Positions 1 to 6,688 of a stretch of 41,843 nt of DNA are shown here, in pieces. This stretch comes from a virus. The translations under genes were made by a program, and so were the position numbers. Location: positions 1 through 41,843 of IMG/VR virus record IMGVR_UViG_3300021959_000103. The stretch is one strand, 5' to 3'. A model generated the notes under the pieces. The model saw only the letters and a program-made list of their open reading frames with translations, had not been told where the DNA came from and made no database searches. Position 1 is the stretch's first letter. Every line of letters begins with the position of its first letter.

Positions 1-37
1 GCTTGTAGCTGATGGCATAGAATTTGGAGACTTTTAG
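1..37 (+). CDS. 3' end of an upstream gene (partial)
   Basis: An open frame enters from the left edge (codons from position 2) and ends at TAG 35-37, directly abutting the next ATG at 38. Only the last 11 residues are present, ending in GDF. The product cannot be recognised. The tight junction suggests that it belongs to the same early operon. Confidence 0.55.
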   Translation, partial: LVADGIEFGDF

Positions 38-223
38 ATGGATACTTATCATGTAGGCATTACTATGCACAACTCTTTTTATATTGATGCGTCCTCGCCA
101 GAGGAAGCTCAACAAAAAGTAAGAGACATGGAATCTGTTGACCTGCTGTTTGATGTAGACTTTAACATTACTTATACAGACATAGACAACAGTTATTTTT
201 ATAGAGGAAAAGATAATGACTAA
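38..223 (+). CDS. hypothetical protein, 61 aa
   Basis: This is a small acidic protein with no family that I recognise. The start is well supported: GGAGA lies just upstream and the ATG follows the preceding stop codon directly. Its 3' end overlaps the next small gene by 8 bases, as expected for translationally coupled early phage genes. The N-terminus has an alternating hydrophobic pattern consistent with a small beta-alpha fold. The function is unknown. Confidence 0.7.
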   Translation: MDTYHVGITMHNSFYIDASSPEEAQQKVRDMESVDLLFDVDFNITYTDIDNSYFYRGKDND

Positions 224-341
224 AGAAAAAGAAGATGAAGTAAGAGAACTAGTAGGCGATCTATTAGGTGAAGTGTTTAACCTGACTGATGAGGGTAGGA
301 AAACATTAGACAAGTTAGCAGATACGTTAGGACTACAGTAA
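216..341 (+). CDS. small hypothetical protein, 41 aa
   Basis: The 41-codon frame starts at ATG 216 inside the end of the previous gene, with AGAGGAAAAG as a plausible ribosome binding site. It stops at TAA 339-341, which shares its last base with the next ATG. The product is highly charged (MTKEKEDEVRELVGDLLGEV...) and probably helical. No family was recognised. The support is the chain of overlapping starts and stops rather than similarity. Confidence 0.55.
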   Translation: MTKEKEDEVRELVGDLLGEVFNLTDEGRKTLDKLADTLGLQ

Positions 342-493
342 TGGATAACAAATATTTTAACGTGACAGAACATGAGCGTAAAGAAAAAAGAAAAGAAATA
401 CTAGCCACCACCTTTGTGTGGTCAGTGTTAGGGTTCGCAGCCATAGGTGTATTGGCTACGTTTAGTTTACTATTAACTATGATATGGAGTTAA
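341..493 (+). CDS. small single-span membrane protein, 50 aa
   Basis: This 50-codon frame starts at ATG 341 in a TAATG overlap. The first 20 residues are very charged (HERKEKRKE). Residues 22-49 form one hydrophobic segment (TTFVWSVLGFAAIGVLATF...), predicting a C-terminal membrane anchor with a cytoplasmic N-terminus. Its role is unknown. An early host-takeover or superinfection function is possible but is not shown by the sequence. Confidence 0.6.
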   Translation: MDNKYFNVTEHERKEKRKEILATTFVWSVLGFAAIGVLATFSLLLTMIWS

Positions 494-496
494 GAC

Positions 497-691
497 ATGG
501 ATATGAATAAATACTATGGTCAACTGGTTGGCTTTAAGATTACAGACTTTAAGTTTGAGAAGGGTGCTATGGAATGGGATAAACATTTCCCAGTATTTAC
601 ATTAACAAATAAGTTAGAAGAAATTAAATTTGTAATATCTCAAGATGAGGAAGGTAATGGCGGTGGCTTTGCTTTCATAGAGAATAAGTAA
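497..691 (+). CDS. hypothetical protein, 64 aa
   Basis: The gene is preceded by GGAG at 486-489 and overlaps the next gene by one base (TAATG). A second in-frame ATG at 503 could be the true start. The product has alternating hydrophobic and charged residues and a Gly-rich stretch (NGGGF) near the C-terminus. I recognise no family. It lies in a run of small early genes. Confidence 0.65.
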   Translation: MDMNKYYGQLVGFKITDFKFEKGAMEWDKHFPVFTLTNKLEEIKFVISQDEEGNGGGFAFIENK

Positions 692-894
692 TGGCAGAGA
701 ATAAACAACCTTGGTGGAAGGATACAGTAGTTACACATTGTCCTTACTGTTTTACTAAGATGCGTACTATAGATACTAGACCTTATCATAAGCTTGGATA
801 CCCAAGTAATAGACGAAGAAAATACTGCAGCCAGTGTGACTACGAAGCGCAGACTGTAGAGATACCTATAGAACTAGGTGTTGCAAATATGTAA
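691..894 (+). CDS. small zinc-ribbon protein, 67 aa
   Basis: Two cysteine pairs, CPYC near residue 18 and CSQC near residue 46, are separated by a basic linker (SNRRRKYC). This is the layout of a treble-clef or zinc-ribbon fold, as in Ogr-type activators or NrdR-like ribbons. It may bind nucleic acid and could be a transcription modulator, but that is inference. It is the last gene before a 79-base AT-rich gap that holds a possible promoter. Confidence 0.65.
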   Translation: MAENKQPWWKDTVVTHCPYCFTKMRTIDTRPYHKLGYPSNRRRKYCSQCDYEAQTVEIPIELGVANM

Positions 895-912
895 CGTGAC
901 ATATTAGTAACA

Positions 913-941
913 TTGACTAACATTAAAACTAATAATATATC
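913..941 (+). promoter_or_regulatory. possible sigma70-like promoter
   Basis: TTGACT (913-918) is followed after 17 bases by TATATC (936-941) in the 79-base AT-rich gap before the winged-helix gene. TATAAC at 952-957 is an alternative -10 box. The -35 box matches five of six consensus bases, while the -10 box is weak. This is the largest gap among the left-hand early genes, which makes it the likeliest internal promoter there. Confidence 0.35.
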
Positions 942-973
942 TTACACATAATATAACATAGAGGAATATAAAT

Positions 974-1204
974 ATGAAAAATACAAACAAGAAAATGTCT
1001 CAACACACTATGATACTCAAGCACCTTCGTGCATCTAAGGGTCTAACCCTACGCGAGGCTTTGCTAGACTATAGCATACAGTCTTTCCCCAAGCGTATCT
1101 CTGAGCTACGCAAGTCAGGCCATCGTATTGATGGTATTCCAGGAAGACACCCAGTTACAAACCAAAGATACACACGTTACACATTAGTAGAGGAGAATGC
1201 ATAA
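974..1204 (+). CDS. small winged-helix DNA-binding protein (HTH_39-like)
   Basis: Residues 8-60 resemble the helix-turn-helix family found in many phages: a helix (MILKHLRASKGLTLREALL), then SFPKRISELRKSGHRI, and a hairpin with Arg and Tyr residues. The pattern 'RISELRKxGxxI' is characteristic. The protein is basic and 76 aa long, typical for this family. It is the only obvious transcription-factor-like gene in the early block and sits behind a possible promoter. GAGG lies 9 bases before the ATG. Its target is unknown. Confidence 0.7.
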   Translation: MKNTNKKMSQHTMILKHLRASKGLTLREALLDYSIQSFPKRISELRKSGHRIDGIPGRHPVTNQRYTRYTLVEENA

Positions 1205-1362
1205 TGACTAAAGTACAACTAACACCTGAGTGGACTGCTACTGCCTTAGAGGATGGTAGTATGTTAATAGAGTGTGATGTGGCAGAGCCCATAACACTAC
1301 CCAAAGAAAGTGTTGCTAGGTTGCAGAAAATCTTTAAGCAGATAGAAGAGGAGAGTGCATAG
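1204..1362 (+). CDS. small hypothetical protein, 52 aa
   Basis: The 52-codon frame starts at ATG 1204 in a TAATG overlap and ends at TAG 1360-1362, which overlaps a GTG start by one base. The protein (MTKVQLTPEWTATALEDGSM...) appears to combine a short beta hairpin with a C-terminal charged helix. No family was recognised. AGGAG precedes the start. Confidence 0.6.
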   Translation: MTKVQLTPEWTATALEDGSMLIECDVAEPITLPKESVARLQKIFKQIEEESA

Positions 1363-1496
1363 TGCATAAGCTTAACATCTATAATACCCTAACAGGTGAG
1401 CATATATGTTATCACACCGCGCGTAGCAGGGAAGAGTTGCTACGCCTATATAAAATGTATGATAAAATTAGAGACATAAGGATGGAAATAAAATGA
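1362..1496 (+). CDS. small hypothetical protein with GTG start, 44 aa
   Basis: There is a TAGTG junction: the GTG at 1362 shares a base with the previous stop codon, and GAAGAGGAGAG lies upstream. The frame runs 44 codons to a TGA that overlaps the next ATG (ATGA). The sequence VHKLNIYNTLTGEHICYHTA, with a basic helical C-terminus, resembles small phage proteins that read 'YNTxTGE', but I cannot name it. Without this gene the window would have an unexplained 130-base gap. Confidence 0.55.
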   Translation: MHKLNIYNTLTGEHICYHTARSREELLRLYKMYDKIRDIRMEIK

Positions 1497-1732
1497 CATT
1501 TATGATTGAGAAGAACGTACCCTTACCATCAACTAAGGATGGACGCGGTGCACCTAACAAAGGTTATGAAGCACTACTAAACCATATGAAGGTAGGCGAT
1601 AGTGTCGTAGTAAAACGTGCTGCACTAGCTAGTATCTACACTCACGCTAAGAAGATAGGCTGTAAGGTTGTCACTCGTAAGGTGGATCAAATCAACAGAC
1701 GTGTGTGGATGTTAAACAAAGGAGATACATAA
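1493..1732 (+). CDS. small conserved phage protein (DUF7303-like)
   Basis: The 79-residue protein has the pattern 'IEKxVPLP...MKVGDSVVV...A..IYTHAKKIGCKVVTRKV...RVWML'. I associate this with a small phage and plasmid family in which a short beta strand, helix and arginine-rich strand may bind DNA. The assignment is from memory of the pattern. It overlaps its upstream neighbour (ATGA) and shares a TAATG junction with the next gene. Its function is not established. Confidence 0.65.
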   Translation: MTFMIEKNVPLPSTKDGRGAPNKGYEALLNHMKVGDSVVVKRAALASIYTHAKKIGCKVVTRKVDQINRRVWMLNKGDT

Positions 1733-2217
1733 TGCCTAACTGGTGTGAGAATAGAGTAGTAATTACAGGCGATGTAAAAGTATTAACGTCTATCAAAGAC
1801 GCGGCAGATAGGGGTGGGCTACTGGAACATCTAGCACCAATAGGTGAATATGATTATGGTGTTGCTAATTCTACATGGAATACCAAGTGGGAAGTACATG
1901 ATGTAGAGGTTAGTTTGTTTGAGGATGGTAAGACATCCAACCTACACCTAGGCTTTGACAGTGCATGGGGTCCACCTACAGGTGCATACGATATAGGTTC
2001 TAATAGATTAGGTATCAGCATCGAGGCATCCTACTATGAACCAGGCATAGGTTTCATAGGTGAGTACGATAGTACCTTAGATATAAACAATACCTACTCT
2101 GTTGAGTTCAACAAAGAAGATTGGAAAGATAGTGTACCTACTGAGTTGATAGAAGAGTTTGACTTAGATGGCGAGTACGTGTGCTACCAAGAATGGCAGG
2201 AAGAAAATGATGAGTAA
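1732..2217 (+). CDS. YubB/DUF1281-like protein, 161 aa
   Basis: The start at 1732 is chosen over an upstream in-frame ATG at 1705 because it gives the family's typical N-terminus MPNWCENRV, preceded by AAAGGAG and in a TAATG overlap. Members have a ferredoxin-like fold and are common on plasmids and phages, with unknown function. Motifs visible include the AWGPP segment (SAWGPPTGAYD), which is highly typical of the family, and the acidic C-terminus. It may act in early infection. Confidence 0.7.
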   Translation: MPNWCENRVVITGDVKVLTSIKDAADRGGLLEHLAPIGEYDYGVANSTWNTKWEVHDVEVSLFEDGKTSNLHLGFDSAWGPPTGAYDIGSNRLGISIEASYYEPGIGFIGEYDSTLDINNTYSVEFNKEDWKDSVPTELIEEFDLDGEYVCYQEWQEENDE

Positions 2218-2311
2218 TAATATATTAATGCATCTACTACCATTAACTGTTATTGCTGCTTACATCGGCGGTGCTTTATATCTCTGGTACAAAAATGTGA
2301 AGGGAAGGTAA
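2207..2311 (+). CDS. small membrane protein, 33-34 aa
   Basis: Two adjacent ATGs (2207, 2210) open a frame of 33-34 codons that ends at TAA 2309-2311. The segment LPLTVIAAYIGGALYLWY is one hydrophobic span and a basic tail (KNVKGR) follows, so the C-terminus is probably cytoplasmic. It overlaps the end of the preceding gene and is followed after one base by the integrase ATG. The function is unknown. Confidence 0.5.
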   Translation: MMSNNILMHLLPLTVIAAYIGGALYLWYKNVKGR

Positions 2312-2312
2312 T

Positions 2313-3230
2313 ATGAAAATACCCAAGGGTAATGCTAAACTGTGTGACATTATAGAGTTCTATCTTGTGTCACCTGCTTTTGCTAGGCTATCTGGTGCAT
2401 CTCAAAAAGATTATGCAACACATCTGGAGTCTGTGATCAGTACCCCTGTGGAAGGCAGGTCCCTTGGTGAGTATCGTTGTACTAATGTTAAGGTAAGACA
2501 TCTTATACAGGCGTATGATATATGGCTCAAGACAGGGATACGTACAGCTAACTATCGTAAGGCTGTGTTGTCTGCTGCTTGGAAGTATTCCATGAGACAG
2601 GATGTAATGATACATAACCCAGTAGCACTCGTACCTACTAAGTCTAGTAAACAAAGACGTGTATACTGGAGTAGAGACCAGATCAAAACCTTTCTTGAGA
2701 CAGGGTATAGTGACTTTAGATGGCGTAGCATTAGTCTTATAGTACACATGGCATACGATTGGGGTCAGCGCATAGGCGACATGAGAGTTATGACTTGGGA
2801 TACCTTAGACTTAGATCAGTGTCGCTTAGACTTGACACAAAGTAAACGTAATGCTGAGGTACACCTACCTATATCTAATGGTTTGTGTGATATGTTGAGA
2901 CAACAAAAGGAAGACTTTGGATTCCAGGAATATGTAGCACCTAGAGTTAAGCCGAGGGCAGGTGCATACACACCATACGATAAGGGTGAAATATCCTTAC
3001 TTATCAATGAGGTACTGGACGAAGCTAATCTACCTAGTGAGCTTACAGCTATGGACTTACGCCGTACTGCCGTGACTGAGATGATGGAAGGTGGGGTTGA
3101 CTTAGCTAATATCATGCAGGTAACAGGACATAAGAATATACAATCAGTAAAACCTTATATAGTAAATACATTGAGTGGTGCATCTAAGGCGCTATCAGCG
3201 AGAGGGAATGAAGATGAGAGTGAGAAGTGA
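2313..3230 (+). CDS. int: tyrosine recombinase / integrase, 305 aa
   Basis: This is a site-specific recombinase with an N-terminal core-binding domain (about 1-110) and a C-terminal catalytic domain. Visible active-site residues are Arg153 (GQRIGD), Lys178 (TQSKRN), Arg250 (MDLRRTAV), His273 (TGHKN) and Tyr282 (KPYIV). The usual box II His three residues before Arg250 is Met247 here. The length is normal for the family. The start follows GAAGGTAAT. Nearby are HNH nuclease genes, and no repressor gene of the CI type was recognised. It may act in integration or in resolving multimers. The att site was not found. Confidence 0.88.
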   Translation: MKIPKGNAKLCDIIEFYLVSPAFARLSGASQKDYATHLESVISTPVEGRSLGEYRCTNVKVRHLIQAYDIWLKTGIRTANYRKAVLSAAWKYSMRQDVMIHNPVALVPTKSSKQRRVYWSRDQIKTFLETGYSDFRWRSISLIVHMAYDWGQRIGDMRVMTWDTLDLDQCRLDLTQSKRNAEVHLPISNGLCDMLRQQKEDFGFQEYVAPRVKPRAGAYTPYDKGEISLLINEVLDEANLPSELTAMDLRRTAVTEMMEGGVDLANIMQVTGHKNIQSVKPYIVNTLSGASKALSARGNEDESEK

Positions 3231-3558
3231 AGAGAGTAAAGAAAAAGATAATATACGCAGAAGAAAAAAGTATGATGAAGGCATGGCTATACTGCATAGA
3301 TATAAGTTGATTAAGGGTTGTAACATTTGTAAGTACAAAGAACATGCAGCGGCATTAGAGTTTGATCATGTTAATCCTAAGGATAAGAAGTTTGAAATAG
3401 CAAAGAGAGCACACTACCTACGCTATGGCAAGAAGACTAAGAGTAACAAGAAAATAAAAGAAGAGATATTCAAGTGTCAGGTGTTGTGTTCTAATTGTCA
3501 TTCTATAAGAACTAACACTGAAGAACACTATGGTATAAAGAAGTTGGCTAGAGTATGA
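3214..3558 (+). CDS. HNH endonuclease, 114 aa
   Basis: This is a compact HNH nuclease with the structural zinc cysteines CNIC and CSNCH and the catalytic segment LEFDHVNP, in a basic Lys-rich protein. I chose the ATG at 3214 because GAGAGGGA (3200-3207) lies about 6 bases upstream; ATGs at 3208 and 3175 are possible but fit less well. It overlaps the end of the integrase gene and the start of a second HNH gene (ATGA). It could be a free-standing homing endonuclease or a packaging or repair nuclease. Confidence 0.8.
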   Translation: MRVRSEESKEKDNIRRRKKYDEGMAILHRYKLIKGCNICKYKEHAAALEFDHVNPKDKKFEIAKRAHYLRYGKKTKSNKKIKEEIFKCQVLCSNCHSIRTNTEEHYGIKKLARV

Positions 3559-4058
3559 GTAAGCGCAGAAAAAGATGTGAATCGTGCAAAGTCTTAACAG
3601 ACTATAGAGAAGCACATCATATAGTACCCGTATCTTTAGGGGGGTCAGATGAAAAGTCTAATATAATTAGACTGTGTGTTGACTGTCATGGGAAAGCCCA
3701 CAACGCACAGTTTACTAGAAAAAAAGGAGTAGTCAGTAAGGGTCAACAAAAATCTAAAGATAGACATAATTTTTTTCACTCTTTTGATGATGGTCTTTGG
3801 ATAAATTTTTTGCAGGAAATTGAGGGTATAGATATAGACTATTATAATTTTATACATGGTGGTCTAATGACAGGTATATTATCGTCTTCCGACATGGTTA
3901 GGATAATATTCCCTGAGCATAGAACTCGTAAAAGTGTTTCAATAAATATACCCCATAGATTAATGCATCTTTGTAATGAGATTTTTACTGAGCAAGAAGA
4001 GGCTTGGGAAAGAGACAAGAGTATGACAAGTGAACTAGAGTTACATGGGTGTATATAA
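3555..4058 (+). CDS. HNH endonuclease, 167 aa
   Basis: The N-terminal 55 residues form an HNH nuclease domain: CESC, then EAHHIVPVSLGGSD, NIIRLCVDCHGKAH. Residues 60-167 match no family I recognise and may be a DNA-recognition part. The start overlaps the previous HNH gene's stop (ATGA). Two unrelated-looking HNH genes in tandem between the integrase and primase suggest an insertion hotspot. Confidence 0.8.
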   Translation: MSKRRKRCESCKVLTDYREAHHIVPVSLGGSDEKSNIIRLCVDCHGKAHNAQFTRKKGVVSKGQQKSKDRHNFFHSFDDGLWINFLQEIEGIDIDYYNFIHGGLMTGILSSSDMVRIIFPEHRTRKSVSINIPHRLMHLCNEIFTEQEEAWERDKSMTSELELHGCI

Positions 4059-4074
4059 AGGGAGATCATAGCTA

Positions 4075-4869
4075 ATGAGCAAACATAATTGGCAACAGCA
4101 CAGGCAATATGCTGAGTCTGTAACAGCACATGGATCACACCGAGGTGACTGCCCCTTCTGTAGGGGTAAGAATACTTTCTCTGCCTCTTGCGAGTATGGT
4201 ACGTTGATGTATAACTGTTACAAGCTAGGCTGTAATGTAGGTGGTAAGTTTGATACAGACATGACTGCATCTGAAATACGCAGACACTTACGCCCAGCGC
4301 AAGAACAAACTAAGAGAGAGGTAGAAACTATGGAGTTACCAGCGCAGCTAGTAGAGCCAACACGACAGCACACTAAGCACAATAGATTTATGAGGCGTTG
4401 GGGTATAGTAGGTAGCACCTTCTATGACGTACAACAAGAGCGCGTAGTCTTTCCTATATACAATAACCATCAGATGATTGACGCTATAGGTAGGGCAGTA
4501 GGTGCTACTCAAACCCCTAAGTGGTATCGTTATACAGGTGCAGCAGACTACTACACAGTAGGCGTAGGCTCTACTATAGTTATTGTAGAGGATGTTGTCT
4601 CTGCCTTAGTAGCTTACCAAGAGTTACCTGACGTTACTTGCATGGCAATCCTAGGTACTAGCATGAATCATAAACACTTTGAAAAGATAGGTGAGTATGA
4701 TAGGGCTGTGATTGCACTAGACCCTGACGCAGTATCAAAGACTATTGAGTATCGCAGAGAAATAGAACTGTGGACAGGTAACAAAACAATAGCACTAAGT
4801 TTGTCTGATGATATTAAGTATCGTATGCCAGAGGACATGGAAAAACTACAGGAGATATGTCATGGATAA
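4075..4869 (+). CDS. DNA primase, zinc finger plus TOPRIM, 264 aa
   Basis: Residues 20-60 hold a zinc-binding module (CPFCRGKNTF, then NCYKLGC). The C-terminal half has TOPRIM features: the Glu motif VIVEDVVSA and the Asp motif ALDPDAV. It would make RNA primers for lagging-strand synthesis. T7 fuses primase and helicase in gp4, whereas here they are separate genes (helicase at 5460). The gene follows a GGGAG site and its 3' end overlaps the next ATG. Confidence 0.85.
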   Translation: MSKHNWQQHRQYAESVTAHGSHRGDCPFCRGKNTFSASCEYGTLMYNCYKLGCNVGGKFDTDMTASEIRRHLRPAQEQTKREVETMELPAQLVEPTRQHTKHNRFMRRWGIVGSTFYDVQQERVVFPIYNNHQMIDAIGRAVGATQTPKWYRYTGAADYYTVGVGSTIVIVEDVVSALVAYQELPDVTCMAILGTSMNHKHFEKIGEYDRAVIALDPDAVSKTIEYRREIELWTGNKTIALSLSDDIKYRMPEDMEKLQEICHG

Positions 4870-5083
4870 CGTAAACAATCCAGTACACTACGGCAAAGGT
4901 AACATTGAATGTATAGATTACATAGAAGACTTCTTAACCCAAGAAGAATACATAGGATACCTAAGAGGTAACATCGCTAAGTATCTACACCGCTGGAGAT
5001 ATAAAAATAAACAAGAAGACCTATTGAAATCTCAGTGGTACTTAGATAGGTTAATAAAACTAACAGGAAAGGATAGTGTATGA
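4862..5083 (+). CDS. DUF3310 family protein, 73 aa
   Basis: The start at ATG 4862, which overlaps the primase stop and is preceded by AGGAG, gives MDNVNNPVHYGKGNIECID. This is the characteristic opening of DUF3310 (SaV-like) proteins: 'NPxHY...IExIDYI...YLRGNxxKYLxRWR.K'. These small helical proteins occur in many phages near replication genes and are sometimes called nucleotide kinase-like, but no reaction is proven. An upstream in-frame start at 4808 would overlap the primase by 62 bases and is less likely. Confidence 0.85.
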   Translation: MDNVNNPVHYGKGNIECIDYIEDFLTQEEYIGYLRGNIAKYLHRWRYKNKQEDLLKSQWYLDRLIKLTGKDSV

Positions 5084-5208
5084 TACCATTATCAATGCTA
5101 AGAGTATTACTTACTAAGGAAGGCTTGGAGTTTAAGATAGTTAAAGTTGTAGGTAATGTAGCGCAAGTAAATATAATTGTAGCGGAGGGATCAGATGTTC
5201 ACAGTTGA
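5080..5208 (+). CDS. small hypothetical protein, 42 aa
   Basis: The frame starts at ATG 5080 (ATGA overlap with the DUF3310 gene, with AGGAAAGGA upstream) and ends at TGA 5206-5208, inside the next gene. It fills the gap between the two genes. The protein (MIPLSMLRVLLTKEGLEFKI...) looks like a small alpha-beta unit. No family was recognised. Confidence 0.5.
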   Translation: MIPLSMLRVLLTKEGLEFKIVKVVGNVAQVNIIVAEGSDVHS

Positions 5209-5434
5209 GTTTGAATCTGATGCATCGATCATAACCACCCTTGATCACTCTGATCAGCACGAAGACATAGAGATAATCTTTGGTGATGAAGGTACTGTTT
5301 ACATGAGACAATTTGAACCTGAGATGGATGCATATCAAATGTTAATAATGAGTAGCCAACAATGGTTAGACATCATGGCTGCGTATAAGAGTAGTGCAGG
5401 TTCATATTACTTAGCACCAAAGGAAGACGTATAA
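5195..5434 (+). CDS. hypothetical protein, 79 aa
   Basis: This acidic protein has strand-rich N-terminal residues (FTVEFESDASIITTLDHSD) and a helical C-terminus (QQWLDIMAAYKSSAG). A good ribosome site (GCGGAGG, 5181-5187) lies 7 bases before ATG 5195, which supports the start despite the 14-base overlap with the preceding small gene. No family was recognised. It lies between the primase and helicase genes. Confidence 0.65.
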   Translation: MFTVEFESDASIITTLDHSDQHEDIEIIFGDEGTVYMRQFEPEMDAYQMLIMSSQQWLDIMAAYKSSAGSYYLAPKEDV

Positions 5435-5459
5435 TATATTGTTGTAGGAGACATAAATA

Positions 5460-6680
5460 ATGATGGAATTAGCACTGATTAAAACGTTACTAGATCGTAA
5501 CTTTTATGATCAACACAAGGGCATACGTTGCCCAGATAAAATATTTAGTAAGGATGTACGCAAGATTAAACAGGCACTTGATGGTGCTATGGAATCCTAT
5601 GAGGGTGACCTAACTGTTGCGGATCTAGAGGCTGTGTTTAATAGAATGAATGCTAGTCTTACTACTGCTACTCGCGGAGCATATGAGGATTTGTTTAAGC
5701 GTATAGCAATCACTGAGCCTATCAAAGAAGAGATAGCACAAGACACACTATCACAGTTGTTTCAACAGCATGTTGGTGATCGTGTAGCAAACCTAGGGTT
5801 TGATTTTGTTAATGGAACAGAGGATAGTTTAGAACCTCTGCGACGACTACTAGAGGAATACAAAAATGATTTTACTCCTAATCTACGTGTTGACTGGGAC
5901 GACAATAGCCTTGACACAATACTTGATGCAACGCTTCTGGAATCCAAGTGGAGCTTTAACATATCTTCCTTGGCTCGTAGGGTGGAAGGCGTTAGTGGTG
6001 GTCACCTTGTGTTGGTTGGCGCTCGTCCCAATACTGGTAAAACTTCTTTCCATGCCAGTATTATAGCAGGTGCTCAAGGCTTTGCACATCAGGGTGCTAA
6101 GTGTATTGTACTGTGTAATGAGGAAGCATACACACGTGTTGCTGCACGTTATATAAGTGCATCATCTAACATGACAATGAAAGAAGTTAGAGAGAACAAA
6201 GCCCTGGCACAGAAACGTTATGAGCCTATTAGAAGTAACGTCTTGTTCAAGGATAGTACAGGTAAGGGTATGGCATGGGTTGAGTCTGTTGTTAAACAAG
6301 AGAAGCCTGACGTTGTAGTATTAGACATGGGCGATAAGTTTGCTGATATAAGTAGTGAGAGAAGTGACATCACACTCAAGACTGCTGCTATCCATGCACG
6401 TAACATAGCTAAGCAGTATGATTGCTGTGTGATCTGGATGTCACAACTATCTGCTGAAGCAGAAGGTAAGGCTGACCTCAACCAAGCAATGATGGAAGGA
6501 TCTAAGACAGGTAAGGCAGCTGAAGCTGACCTGATGGTCCTGATAGGTAAGACACAACAAACTGAGGGAGAGGACGAAGATCCAGTTCGTTATCTAAACT
6601 TAGCCAAGAATAAGTTGAATGGGTATCAGGGTAAGATCACCTGTGTATTAGATGGATCACGCTCTATCTTTTCAGCTTGA
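5460..6680 (+). CDS. replicative DNA helicase (DnaB/RecA-type), 406 aa
   Basis: The P-loop GARPNTGKT lies at residues 187-195, followed by a Walker B-like strand (DVVVLDMGD) and the segment VIWMSQLSAEA that suits the DnaB sensor loop. The first 150 residues are helical and would form the ring-forming or primase-contact part. It is smaller than bacterial DnaB (about 470 aa), as is normal in phages. It unwinds the fork for the polymerase encoded 9 bases downstream. Two ATGs in a row (5460, 5463) follow GTAGGAG. Confidence 0.85.
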   Translation: MMELALIKTLLDRNFYDQHKGIRCPDKIFSKDVRKIKQALDGAMESYEGDLTVADLEAVFNRMNASLTTATRGAYEDLFKRIAITEPIKEEIAQDTLSQLFQQHVGDRVANLGFDFVNGTEDSLEPLRRLLEEYKNDFTPNLRVDWDDNSLDTILDATLLESKWSFNISSLARRVEGVSGGHLVLVGARPNTGKTSFHASIIAGAQGFAHQGAKCIVLCNEEAYTRVAARYISASSNMTMKEVRENKALAQKRYEPIRSNVLFKDSTGKGMAWVESVVKQEKPDVVVLDMGDKFADISSERSDITLKTAAIHARNIAKQYDCCVIWMSQLSAEAEGKADLNQAMMEGSKTGKAAEADLMVLIGKTQQTEGEDEDPVRYLNLAKNKLNGYQGKITCVLDGSRSIFSA

Positions 6681-6688
6681 GGTAAGAC

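Noticed and set aside
5866-6066. Hydrophobic 66-codon frame inside the helicase gene
   Set aside because: It looks like a membrane protein but lacks a ribosome site or a structured signal; hydrophobic shadow frames are common opposite or within acidic genes. Unlike the frame at 7122 it has no specific motif.
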